From assembly GCA_032622095.1 (NCBI GenBank), contig CP136068.1, positions 10,151,729 to 10,215,728 on the forward strand: a DNA stretch of 64,000 nucleotides, given 5' to 3'. This document shows, piece by piece, positions 36,172 to 45,654 of this stretch. Source of the stretch: Siphonodentalium dalli (lineage: Eukaryota; Mollusca; Scaphopoda; Gadilida; Siphonodentaliidae). The notes beneath the pieces were generated by a model. The model saw nothing but the letters and a program-made list of their open reading frames with translations, did no database searches and was not told the origin of the DNA. Positions within the stretch are counted from its first letter, which is position 1. Every line of letters starts with the position of its first letter. The position numbers and the translations under genes were made by a program.

Positions 36172-36652
36172 TCTATTATATATTTTGGAAGATCTGTGTG
36201 TGTGTCTGTGTGTCTGTGTGTGTGTTCTCGATGGACTCGAAAACGGCCGACCCGATTTCGATGAAACTGTGTATGTGGGGGTATTTTCGGCCGGGAACGG
36301 TCATAGGCCTATTAATTTGCCCGTGCGGCGTGACCTTGACCTTGAAATCGGGTCATTTCAAGGTCAAATCGCCAATTTTGATGGGATTTCGACGAAATTT
36401 TATACATAGGGTTACCTTTGTCCACTGGGTATTTTGGACGGGTCAAATCGTGACCCCGACCTGACCTTGACCTTCAAAATGATCAATTCAAGGTCAAATC
36501 GGGTAAAACCGAATGGATTTCGACGGGCACGTTTTCGGGTACTTTTGTCCGGGCAGTGTTTTGGACTGGTCAAATCGTGACCCAACTTGACCTTGACCTT
36601 CAAAATGGACAATTCAAGGTCAAAGCCCGGACGAAGTCGGGTCACCTTCTAG
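36172..36652 (+). mobile_element. Helitron-like element 1
   Basis: It begins with tctattatatattttgg and a tgtgtgtctgtg tract. It ends with a hairpin (cccggac-gaa-gtcggg), about 8 nt, then CTAG at 36649-36652 followed by T. That is the 3' structure expected of Helitrons (hairpin plus CTRR, inserted before T). Inside are repeated gtgaccttgaccttcaaaat and caaggtcaaatcg units. No Rep/helicase coding. Confidence 0.55.
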
Positions 36653-37463
36653 TCTTCTTCTTCTTCTATATATTTTGAGAACTCCTTGTATTCGAGAGAT
36701 AGCCCACACCCGCCGGACCTCAATGATATGATCGTGAATGAGTATTGATATAACCCACTAAACTTTGACAAACACCAGTAATGGTGTGTAGATCATTTAC
36801 ATATCTCTCCTATATATTTTGATACAATCTATCTAATTTACATATCTCTCTTATATATTTATGTTTGTGTGTGTGTTGTACTTCATACAAATCTACGATT
36901 CTCGACCGATCGGGACGAAACTTGGTACGTGTGTGTAGTTTGACCAGACGGTGGTCGTTGTCGTATTGGCGAGCCCGTGCGACGCCCGTGCAGCGCATGA
37001 GCAGACGAGATATCGGAAACGGGTGGAGCTATCGACTTGAAATTTGCTATGTGAATGTATCTTGCGCCGGGTACAAATGTTATCGGGTCGCCGAGCCCGT
37101 GCGACGCCCGTGCAGCGCATGCGCAGACGAGATCTCGGAAACGGGTGGAGCTATCGACTTGAAATTTGGCATGTGAATGTATCTTGCGCCGGGTACAAAT
37201 TTTATCGGATCGCCGAGCCCGTGCGACGCCCGTGCAGCGCATGCGCAGACGAGATCTCGGAAACGGGTGGAGCTATCGAAATTTGGCATGTGAATGTATC
37301 TTGCGCCGGGTACAAATTTTCATGCGCAGACCAGATCTCGGAAACTGGTGGAGCTACCGGGTACAAATTTTTCTTATTGAAACGCGTGGAGCTAAAAATT
37401 TAAAAAATATATATATAAATGTCATGTTTCGGACAAGCCGCCGGTGGCGGGCTAACCTGCTAG
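36653..37463 (+). mobile_element. Helitron-like elements 2 and 3 with internal satellite
   Basis: It starts immediately after the CTAG of the previous element with a tctatatattttga-type 5' end. A second such start (ttatatatttatg plus tgtgtgtg) appears at about 36850. The 3' end is a hairpin (agccgcc-ggt-ggcgggct) and CTAG at 37460-37463. A tandem repeat occupies its middle. A conserved box tcgaccgatcgggacgaaac lies just inside the younger 5' end. Confidence 0.55.
36985..37375 (+). repeat. 120-bp tandem repeat, about 3 copies
   Basis: Units carry ctcggaaacgggtggagcta, tcgacttgaaattt, ttgcgccgggtacaaat and gcccgtgcgacgcccgtgca. They start near 37008, 37129 and 37250 and are followed by a shortened unit. 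The unit is shared with the elements at 38727-39076 and 49293-49915. Confidence 0.85.
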
Positions 37464-38726
37464 TACTATATATTTTGAGACTTCCGTATATATATATGTG
37501 AGTGTGTACTTTATAGAATCGAAAACGACTGCACCCATCGAGCTCAAATTTCGTATATAATTGTAAAAACACACGAACACCGTAGTTGTCGCGTTTTGGA
37601 GAAGCTCTGAGCACCCTTTATCCACTCCCAAATCACCGCAAAGGCACGGCGTGGGTTAATCAAGTGATTATTTAATGAGCGTTTGTTTTTGACGCATCGC
37701 TATAAAGAGCGTCTGTTTACCATTCAACGTTATTAGCATCTGCAGAGAGATATACGGGAACATTGAGTGGTTTCCTATGCGGGTAGATTTCATCATTGTT
37801 ATAGTATGTATGACACTTAGGTCAGGGCTTATGGGGGGTGGTTATAGGCATAATGCTTCTCAGAAATCCCGGTTACAAACCAACACTCACAATTTCGTAT
37901 TTACGCAAACGTATACGGAACAAGTGCTTTCCTATTTTTAGAACGCAACACATGATACCAGACAAAATTACGTCGCGTTGGAGTTGGCGTTCACGACGGG
38001 ATTAATTGACTGTCCGCTCTTTGCGAGGATGGGGTTCACGACGGGATTAACTTTGCGGGGACTATTGACCATCTCGTAAGGGTGGACAACCTCTGTCAGG
38101 GGCTGCTCAATGGCCACGGGCAGGTTAAAAAAAAATCATACCTCTTCTGGGTATGGGCGTGTATAGACATGAGCGTGTTGTGTTCATAAGAACGCGGAGC
38201 GTGTTGTGTTCCTAAGAACGCGGATCGGGTAAGTTTTTCCGCCCTAGGTGAGCTCAAACTTCGTATATAAGTGTAAAAACACACGGGGATCGTCGACGTC
38301 GCATTGTGTGAAACATTCTTATGTCTGTCGTTCCTAGGAACGGGGGAATTTTTCATCGGGTCAGTCTTAAACCTTCAAACGGGTACCCACAAATTATATA
38401 TTGTGACCCCGACATGACCTTGACCTTGAAAATTCAAGGTCAAATCGGGTAAAATATTGAAAAACCCAATATTAACTCATTGAAAAACACAAACAAAACA
38501 TAAAACATAAAACATTGTCATGTTTCGACCAAGCAGAAATAAGGAGAATTTAAAAAAAAAATCAATTATCTCAATTCTTTCCTGTTAAAACCGACATATA
38601 ATTCAGTTATGAACTTTGATGAACTCGGCTAAATAAATGTGCCCCGCAATTTAGTTGAAAATCAACTTGTCCATAGTGGGATATTCAGTAATGCTCTAAG
38701 TAATCAGTGGCGGGCTAACCTGCTAG
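37464..38726 (+). mobile_element. Helitron-like element 4 (composite)
   Basis: Its 5' end tactatatattttgagactt abuts the previous CTAG, and its 3' end has ggcgggctaacctg plus CTAG at 38723-38726. Words from its 5' part (gagctcaaatttcgtatata, gtaaaaacacacg) recur near 38250, so it contains an internal duplication. A short direct tandem gcggagcgtgttgtgttc / gcgtgttgtgttcataagaa lies at 38170-38225. Confidence 0.45.
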
Positions 38727-39076
38727 TATATATATATATTTATTTGTTTTGAATACCTCTGTCTGTTTGTCTGTTTTTATGTATGTCTGTCTGTCATTTA
38801 TACAAATCTACGATTCTCGACCGATCGGGACGAAACTTGGTACGTGTGTGTAGTTTGACCAGGCGGTGGACGTGGTCGTATTGGCGAGTCCGTGCGGCGC
38901 CCTCGCAGCGCATGCGTAGACGAGATATCGGAAACGGGTGGAGCTATCGACTTGAAATTTGATGTGTGAATGTATCTTGCCCCGGATACGAATTTTATCG
39001 GGTCGCCGAGCCCGTGCGACGCCAGCTTCGCGCATGCGCAGACCAGATCTCGGAAACGGGTAGAGCTATCGGCTAG
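38727..39076 (+). mobile_element. Helitron-like element 5
   Basis: A TA-rich start followed by ctctgtctgtttgtctg and the conserved box tcgaccgatcgggacgaaac. It holds one complete and one partial 120-bp satellite unit and ends with CTAG at 39073-39076 before a TA run. The terminal hairpin is missing, so the 3' end may be truncated within the satellite. Confidence 0.5.
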
Positions 39077-39099
39077 TATATATATATATATATATAGAG

Positions 39100-40300
39100 G
39101 ATATATTGTCTCAAGGTACTCATGGGATGTATTGTAAGTACCTGTCATGTTATGTAACGGTATATGTGCAGAGTGCAGACTCCTGGTGTGGTAACACACA
39201 ATGAGATATGTACATGATTATGTCCAGTGCACGAAGACCATATTAACAGTTAACTGTATTGTCGTTGTATATGTTTAACTAGTGGTCATTGCGCATGTAT
39301 ATTAACCACAACCTGATCGGGCTTTAATACATTTTCAAATCTATTGATCTAGGATATATTTGTAAAAAAATGTCATATTTTCAAATTCTGGCGGCTATTT
39401 TGGCGGCCATCTTGGATGGTGAGTCTCAATTTTGGCCCAATAATGTGTCATTATGTCTTAGCTTCACGAAACTATATACATTTGTGTACATTTTACCAGA
39501 TTTTCCCGCTGTAATTTGCATAAAACTGACTTAGGGTCTGGTCTGAAATATGGCGGCCATGATGGACACCATCTTGTCTGGAGTCTACACGGCCACTTTT
39601 TTTTCTTGTTAACATTGCTTAAAAGTTGAAGGACATAATAAGGAACAAACTGAATGGGTGAAGTTAAGTCCCAGTGGGGGTGCAAGGGTATCCATATTAG
39701 CTGCCGGATAGGATAGGATAGATAGGACTATAGCCTTACAAAACATAACTTACTTCACATTTGAAATTTAAAAACAAATTACCATCTCACGACAACCACA
39801 CTCTCTGAAATCCAATTATCAGAAAGTTGAAAACACAATGTTCATGCTAACTAGGTGTTGACACAAACCGCCGAATATTGAGACGAAGATAAATATTATG
39901 TCTGAATTGGCAATGCGAGGGGTACACACACAAAATCAAAGACATTAACCAAATTACTTTAGTCTAGCTTTGGTTTTAGTTAGGATCATGGGGAAAGCAT
40001 TACCAATGTTAAAAGATCCAGCTAGTTTGTTCTACCTCGATCGTCCATGTCTTCGAATGAGCGCTTTACATTATGCGTTATACCAGAACTCGACGTTCGT
40101 GATATATAATGGTCGTGTATCCGAATTTTCACAATGAACTCACACGGGGCAACTATTTGAGAAGTAGGCCGCTTCTTACACCCGCTCACAGTAACAAACA
40201 TATGCTTGTAAGGCCCACGTAATACTATTCATTGTCTGAAAAGCTCAGTTGTATCTACCAAAAATGTACAGCTAAATCACATATTTTATTATATTTTGTT
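39100..40300. other. Gene-free stretch with dispersed repeat
   Basis: 39360-39720 has duplicated ggcggccat-type words and a segment (39615-39705) matching 33024-33105. No gene. Confidence 0.4.
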
Positions 40301-40322
40301 TGCGTATTGTGGCAGACTCCAA

Positions 40323-42192
40323 GGCCGGATTCGTCATCTCAGGTTTAAACCTGGTCTAAGTAAACCTCTAGGTTTAAACCGCCGTGAGTCGGCAAAATCC
40401 GTGGTTTAAACCCGAGACCGCAGGTCTAAGTTACGCATTCGTCATCTCTGGTTTAAACCAGGTCCAGCCAGACCAGTGGTTTAGCAGTAGTGCCTCTGTA
40501 TCGTCGATATAATTAAACGTACTTTCCTAATGCGGACCGCCTCGTTTTATTGATTGCGGAAATCAATAATTACGACAGCGGTCATATTTTGATTGTAAAT
40601 TTATAAGCGAGAAGCTGTCACACACATAAAGCTTATGGGGATAAGTTATTGTCAATTTCAATATTGTTTTTGCGTTTTATAAGCTTAAACCAGCAACTAA
40701 ACCATCTAATTCGGTGGTCCAGCTAAACCAGCTTTATCGAGGCTAAACTTGAGATGACGAATCCGTCTTTTCTTCATCGCGGTTTAGAATTGTCAAACAA
40801 TCAGTCAAGGGTGGAGCTGTAAATAATCTCGAGTGAGGGCGTGTCTAAGTGGCGACTGCCGACTTGTGTTATCATGTCACAGTTGATTCATTCGCACGCG
40901 AGCTTTGCTCAGATATGGACATGTTCCTAAATATATGATTTTTACAACTATCTTGTGGTTTTTTTTTTGGCTTGTGGCAATCACAAATACTGGTGTTTTC
41001 TACGAATTCATTTGTAGGGTTCAACGTTTTAATTTTGACACCAAAACGATGCTACTGCATGACCAGATTATGCTGTGCACATAGTTTGCAATCCTAAACT
41101 TATATTGCTATATGAGTCAAATTTGATAACTTATTTTGATGTAGATCATGCCACAAAGCTCTACTCTGGCTACGCCCATAAATTCCCATAATATTATACC
41201 AGTTTAAAACCTGGGAACCTTTTTGATTTTCTGCATGACTGGAAATTTATGACATTGAAAAAAAATCAACGCATGTAATATATTTCTTTATTAAAAGCTG
41301 TCCCTCTGCATGGTTGCCCACTTCCAACAGTTCAGATGCCGCTTGTGGTGTGCACTCATAAGCAAAGTGCCTTTACTTGACTGGCCTCTTGGTACAGGAT
41401 TGACTCGATTATGGAGACTTTATTCAGCGCCAGAGGGGCTTTGCGCACATTTTGATCATTTGAACAATTTAATTTAAACAAAACTTTAATTAAATTTAAA
41501 ACAAACAAATGTTAATTTAAATTATAAATGTTGTTTCTTTTTAGATTCAACTCCTCACTCAATTTAACACAATGTTCATTTTTTTAAAATTATATTTCTC
41601 TTATTTTTAAATCAAATTTGTTTAAATCTAACGTAGTTATACCACACGAATCACCACACCTAATTTAATTGAAATGGGTCCAGTGGTATTGTAGAACAGT
41701 TCGGAACAGACAAACGGACATACAGATAGACAGTTCATATACCATTTAATATATACAGATATACATGTAAATACACAAAATTTTGTCTTTACGGGTGAAG
41801 CATCTTGCAGAAATCTATCACAATGAAAGTGATAAACAGAGCGTGATTCTCGGGTTGAGAGACATGCCCTTTGTTAAATTGATTTAAACACAGAATGAGA
41901 TCGGATTAATAGTCAATGAGCGATACTTGTTTCTCAATGAATAAATCCATTGAGCGTGCACGCGGTCACGATAATTTATGACTTGTCAATAACAATTATA
42001 TCGGACTATCTTTTGGTCCGATTGGTATACAGGGTAATTTGCTTGCATAATCATATCACCGAATCGAGTTGTCAATTAGCTGGCAACTGAACGACAAAAA
42101 CGCCCCCTTAGACCAGGTTTGGCTGGACCACCAATGTAGGTTTAAACCAGTTTTAAACTCGGAGGTTTAAACTGGAGATGACGAATCCGGCC
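40323..42192. mobile_element. 1.87-kb TIR element, copy 2, inside the LTR
   Basis: Ends are inverted ggccggattcg and cgaatccggcc, with attcgtcatct boxes at 40330, 40437, 40752 and 42177. It is flanked by the 3-bp duplication CAA within the 3' LTR. It is the reverse-complement homologue of the 792-bp element at 32072-32863. About 1.1 kb of extra sequence (roughly 40905-42030) is present here. No transposase ORF, so it must have been moved in trans. A 3-bp duplication is compatible with PIF/Harbinger-type transposition, but the family is not proven. Confidence 0.8.
40905..42030 (-). mobile_element. Insert within TIR element, Helitron-like
   Basis: This segment is missing from the homologous element at 32 kb. 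On the - strand it has a TA-rich start near 41760 followed by ctgtctatctgtatgtccg, a tgtctg-type 5' region like the other Helitron-like elements. No clean CTAG terminus was found, so the boundary and class are uncertain. Confidence 0.3.
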
Positions 42193-42198
42193 CAATAG

Positions 42199-42564
42199 TT
42201 ATGGGGACGATCGTAGTTGAGATTTTCCTTCGTGGCCGTGATCCGTCCTGGTGTTGAAGTAATTAGAACAACTGTGGCGTCGAATATATTTATTAAGAGC
42301 AATTTTAGTCCCGTGGTTGGACAAAAAGACACAGCAAACGTGTGGACTTCTGGTAGTTCGAAAGACGAAGTAAAGTATCAAAATCGGCGCGTGGCTTTTA
42401 TCCAAGCGGCCGAATTTAATGTCCTCATATATCATTGGTGTAATAAAGTTGTAATCGCATAAGTTACCAGCGACACCCGACAGTAACATGACTGTTATCA
42501 AATTAATAAACATAATTAGTATTGTAATGTAGCGATGATCCGTCACGAACCAGACAGACCTCAT
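42199..42564 (-). CDS. Second copy of the LTR ORF
   Basis: Same 121-codon frame as at 45673-46038, in the 3' LTR. The later TIR insertion lies just beyond its stop side and does not interrupt it. Confidence 0.3.
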   Translation of the reverse strand: MRSVWFVTDHRYITILIMFINLITVMLLSGVAGNLCDYNFITPMIYEDIKFGRLDKSHAPILILYFVFRTTRSPHVCCVFLSNHGTKIALNKYIRRHSCSNYFNTRTDHGHEGKSQLRSSP

Positions 42565-42831
42565 TAGGCTTCTTGCAGGTGTGCTTATTGTTTGTAATTA
42601 GGACGGCTGGTTCGTTATCACAATGCACGATCACCGCTATAGATACATGGATAAAGAATTTACGGGGTGGCCCTTGTTCGTGTTTGCGTAAAACAATGAA
42701 CAAAGAAGTTAACTAATTTTAGGAAGCTTTAGAAAGATCGTAAAGGGGCACATTGTCATTATTCTCACAATTAATTTAGGGGCAAATATTATATCGATAA
42801 CGGCATTCTGTTACATACGCCCCTCACTGAT

Positions 42832-42855
42832 TGAGATTTCACTTGTGAAATCTCA
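42832..42855. promoter_or_regulatory. Palindrome beside the polypurine tract
   Basis: tgagatttcac and gtgaaatctca are perfect 11-bp arms around two bases, with extra outer pairing (cact/agtg). On the - strand it lies about 16 nt before a short purine-rich run (agtgaggggcg, 42817-42827). That run abuts the 3' LTR and is the likely plus-strand primer. Confidence 0.5.
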
Positions 42856-43044
42856 TTCGAGTGACGACATAACAGGATGACGTGATTACTATTAACGTTG
42901 CTATGCCTTTGAGTCATATAACATTATAAATCATTGGTAGTAATACATTTAGAAAACAATTAATAATACAATACAATAAATCAACAATCAATAATATATA
43001 CAATGAAATAACACAGTAGCTAAGAGCGGTGTTGTTCAGTAGTC

Positions 43045-43335
43045 TATCACTGAAGAAAACGTTGATCACTATATGATCTAATTTGAAATTTACATTGAAG
43101 AAATGTTGATCACTTTATGATCTATATCCAGTTTTGATGACTTGATTATCATCTATATGTTCAGTGGTCCACACTGATATATTGAAATCTGATGACTTGA
43201 TTATCATCGATATGTTCAGTCGTCCACACTGAGAAATGTTGATCATTGTATGATCTATATTGAATTATTTGATGACTTGATTATCATCTATATGTTCAGT
43301 CGTCCACACTGATATATGTTTATCACTTTGTGACT
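43045..43335. repeat. Interleaved tandem repeats downstream of env
   Basis: Two motifs alternate: gttgatcactttatgatcta (four versions) and a box with gatgacttgattatcatcta plus gttcagtcgtccacactga (three versions). The array covers the env 3' untranslated region and its last copy reaches the env stop codon. Confidence 0.75.
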
Positions 43336-45614
43336 TCCGATTTAAGGATAGGTTTCCTTTCTGTTTTCTCGGAATGTTCCACTGGTTGACGTACCTTATC
43401 AGCAAGTTTGCTGTTTACGAACGTAACAGTTGGAGCTTTGGTCAGCTCAGGTGCGAATTTCTGAAGAATTTCCAGGCCAGGATCATGAATTCTCGTCCGA
43501 GGTAGAGGATCGTCGGTCTTCATCGAAGAGAATTGTTTCACTATTGCCGGACGGGGATCATGAGTTCTCGTCCGAGGAATAGGAGGCGTTGAACATATTT
43601 TCACCTGGAGTCTACCACCTTCATCTTGTAGAGCTTCTGCATCAGAATTTGACTCATATGCACTATCACTAGTACCCTTTTCCGGTTTCACAGTATATCT
43701 GACCATATGACGTCTATTGCGACGTTTAGAAGAAATGGGGCACCTAATTCTACTTCTATACTTGCAAGTTAAGCAAGTAGCAAGAATGATCAGGGGAATA
43801 GCAATCAATGCCAAAAGGGGATGAGGAAATGATATATCATTTACATCTGTGGCAGTGATTGAATCTAGGGTAGATACTAATTCTTCTATAGGAATTTTAT
43901 CGACATTTCGTAATTTATCAGGGACGGTTATGTTGTTGTTAGCTTGCATCTTCCGCAATAACGGTTCCCATAATCGGTATTTAGAATTATTAAATTTCGG
44001 CAATAGCTCTTGATCAAAAGCCGTGACGAAATTGGAATTGTTACCATTATAATAACTTTCAAATTTGAGGCTTTGGCTAGAGGCAGAACACGTGGGCTCT
44101 ATTGCGAGTAAACCAAGGGGTGGCGATAAAGTCACTTGGTCTGGTGCATCTCGATTTCGACAGTCTATGGAGAATTTTAAAGGTCGTTCAAGACTTAAAA
44201 TAAATAATCCTTGATTAACTTGGCTGACATAAGGAAGTAGACTGTTCGGAGCAACGTCAACTACGCAATGTTTAGCGATTGATCGGCTATCTGATAAGAA
44301 TAAAGCGACGTGACATGGTTTATATTTGTCTATGTCTCGAATTAAACCATCATACATACAATAAGGTAAAGTATTGTGGAGGCAGGTCGATGTAGGAGAT
44401 AAATTTAGATATTGTGTTCTACTAGGGTTAATTGCTAAACTATTTGTTTTAAGACGGTATTCAGCCAACATGTGATTAAATCTTACGTTCACCTTAGGTT
44501 CATTAAGCGTATATGGTAAGGAATGAATTTTAAAGATCTCAAATCGATTTTTAATATCTAACAGAGGCACTTTGATCAAAACAATGATTTGTTTTTCAGT
44601 TATGATGGTACTACACGACAAGTGTTGGTAATAGTGCCATAACTCAGTGGTTGGATCAAAAGGGAGTTTGAGGTGATCGGGTAGTTTTCCTTTAAGATTA
44701 TGCAGCATGTGTCTAAATACATCTATCCTAATAACACTAGGAGAGATTCGATTCGTTGTTAAAACATTTAGTTGACCATGAAGATGTTCAAGGTAAAAAC
44801 GAGCAGATGTTACCATCTGGCTTATTTCATTAATGATTAAATCCAGATTATGATGAGTGCTACTGTAGTATTCTAATTTAAGGATATGTTTATACTGTTC
44901 ATTAATGGTTGCATCTATATTAGTTTTGATTAATGCTACTGTCTCCATTAGTTGATTGATTTTCTGTCTATTCTCTTTCAGGTAATTGCGCGTAGCATTC
45001 ATGATACTTAAACTTTGTTTTATCACGTGGCGTACTTTCAACTGATTCTGAGATAATCGTTCGATCGCGGTTCTTATGTTTTTCAGGTCAGATTCACTTA
45101 CGGTTCCGAATAACCAAGATAAGCCTTCACCGATAAACGGAAGTAAAGAGCGTTTACCTCTTTTACGCGAACGTGACGATTTATGTTTACGTAATTTTTG
45201 GGGTCGACTGGTTGGTTTGGGATAATCATAATTTTTACTATCATGTAAAGTTTTATATTCTTGATATCTCATAACGACACTAGCATATTCTCGGCGTATC
45301 ATTGCAAGCTCGTCATTCAGGCCCTGGAAAGTAACTTCAAATTCTATTTTTGCACTAGAGTTTGGGAACAACGCGTCTGCGTGATCATATATAGTTCTTT
45401 CCAAGTACCGATGAGCATCACTTATTTGATTAGAGAGCAAGTCAAGGTACATATCAAAGGGAGCTAGATCAATTACAAATCCCAAAGTCCAATCAGAATT
45501 TGTCATTGTGACATCTTTGATTTTGTGAAATATTACATTGTGTGAAACTATGAGTGTAGCCGATATGACTGTGAGGAACGGAAAGATACTTATTAATATT
45601 CGGACTGTCTTCAT
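43323..45614 (-). CDS. env: Retroelement envelope, class I fusion type (Baculo_F/errantivirus Env-like)
   Basis: An intact 763-residue membrane glycoprotein, with start ATG at 45614. An upstream in-frame GTG at 45638 is rejected because the signal peptide begins at the ATG. A hydrophobic signal occupies residues 1-24. A basic run ending KRGKR at about 151-155 is a furin-type site. Directly after it comes a fusion-peptide-like SLLPFIGEGLSWLFGTVSE (156-174), the hallmark of baculovirus F and insect errantivirus Env. A heptad-like helical region follows (about 175-280). A cysteine-bearing ectodomain, a transmembrane segment at about 599-617 and a 145-residue basic then serine/proline-rich tail complete it. 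The tail has a duplicated PRTR-HDP motif (about 680 and 706). No stops or frameshifts. In functional relatives such proteins mediate membrane fusion. Here it is the only large gene of the provirus. Confidence 0.85.
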   Translation of the reverse strand: MKTVRILISIFPFLTVISATLIVSHNVIFHKIKDVTMTNSDWTLGFVIDLAPFDMYLDLLSNQISDAHRYLERTIYDHADALFPNSSAKIEFEVTFQGLNDELAMIRREYASVVMRYQEYKTLHDSKNYDYPKPTSRPQKLRKHKSSRSRKRGKRSLLPFIGEGLSWLFGTVSESDLKNIRTAIERLSQNQLKVRHVIKQSLSIMNATRNYLKENRQKINQLMETVALIKTNIDATINEQYKHILKLEYYSSTHHNLDLIINEISQMVTSARFYLEHLHGQLNVLTTNRISPSVIRIDVFRHMLHNLKGKLPDHLKLPFDPTTELWHYYQHLSCSTIITEKQIIVLIKVPLLDIKNRFEIFKIHSLPYTLNEPKVNVRFNHMLAEYRLKTNSLAINPSRTQYLNLSPTSTCLHNTLPYCMYDGLIRDIDKYKPCHVALFLSDSRSIAKHCVVDVAPNSLLPYVSQVNQGLFILSLERPLKFSIDCRNRDAPDQVTLSPPLGLLAIEPTCSASSQSLKFESYYNGNNSNFVTAFDQELLPKFNNSKYRLWEPLLRKMQANNNITVPDKLRNVDKIPIEELVSTLDSITATDVNDISFPHPLLALIAIPLIILATCLTCKYRSRIRCPISSKRRNRRHMVRYTVKPEKGTSDSAYESNSDAEALQDEGGRLQVKICSTPPIPRTRTHDPRPAIVKQFSSMKTDDPLPRTRIHDPGLEILQKFAPELTKAPTVTFVNSKLADKVRQPVEHSEKTERKPILKSEVTK

Positions 45615-45654
45615 GGTGTCGAATCCTGACTCACGCACACCAAATCACCGTATA
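45615..45654 (-). promoter_or_regulatory. 40-nt leader between 5' LTR and env start
   Basis: This is all that separates the LTR from the env ATG. Any primer-binding site must lie here. It contains TTTGGTGTGCGTGAGTCAGG. A TGG that could start a tRNA-primer site lies 13 nt from the LTR edge. A GTGAGT word, a perfect splice-donor hexamer, lies a few bases later. A GGATTCGA word resembling a tRNA T-arm complement follows. I cannot name the primer tRNA with confidence. Confidence 0.4.

Larger units (their letters stand above)
40308..42815 (-). repeat. 3' LTR, split by a TIR element
   Basis: The outer 15 bp of the LTR (tgtggcagactccaa on the + strand) lie at 40308-40322, and the remaining 620 bp at 42196-42815. 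Between them is a 1,870-bp TIR element flanked by a 3-bp CAA duplication (40320-40322 and 42193-42195). When rejoined the length equals that of the 5' LTR, 635 bp. Coordinates of the LTR sequence are offset by exactly 3,474 from those of the 5' copy, with no indel. Confidence 0.85.

Noticed and set aside
36865-37501. ORFs of 100-119 codons in 36.9-37.5 kb and 49.3-50.0 kb
   Set aside because: They are readings of the 120-bp satellite in Helitron-like elements. All frames and both strands are open because of the repeat composition.
43323-45638. Start of the envelope at the in-frame GTG at 45638 (771 codons)
   Set aside because: The first eight residues precede a clear signal peptide that starts at ATG 45614, and GTG starts are rare in animals. 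I use 763 residues.
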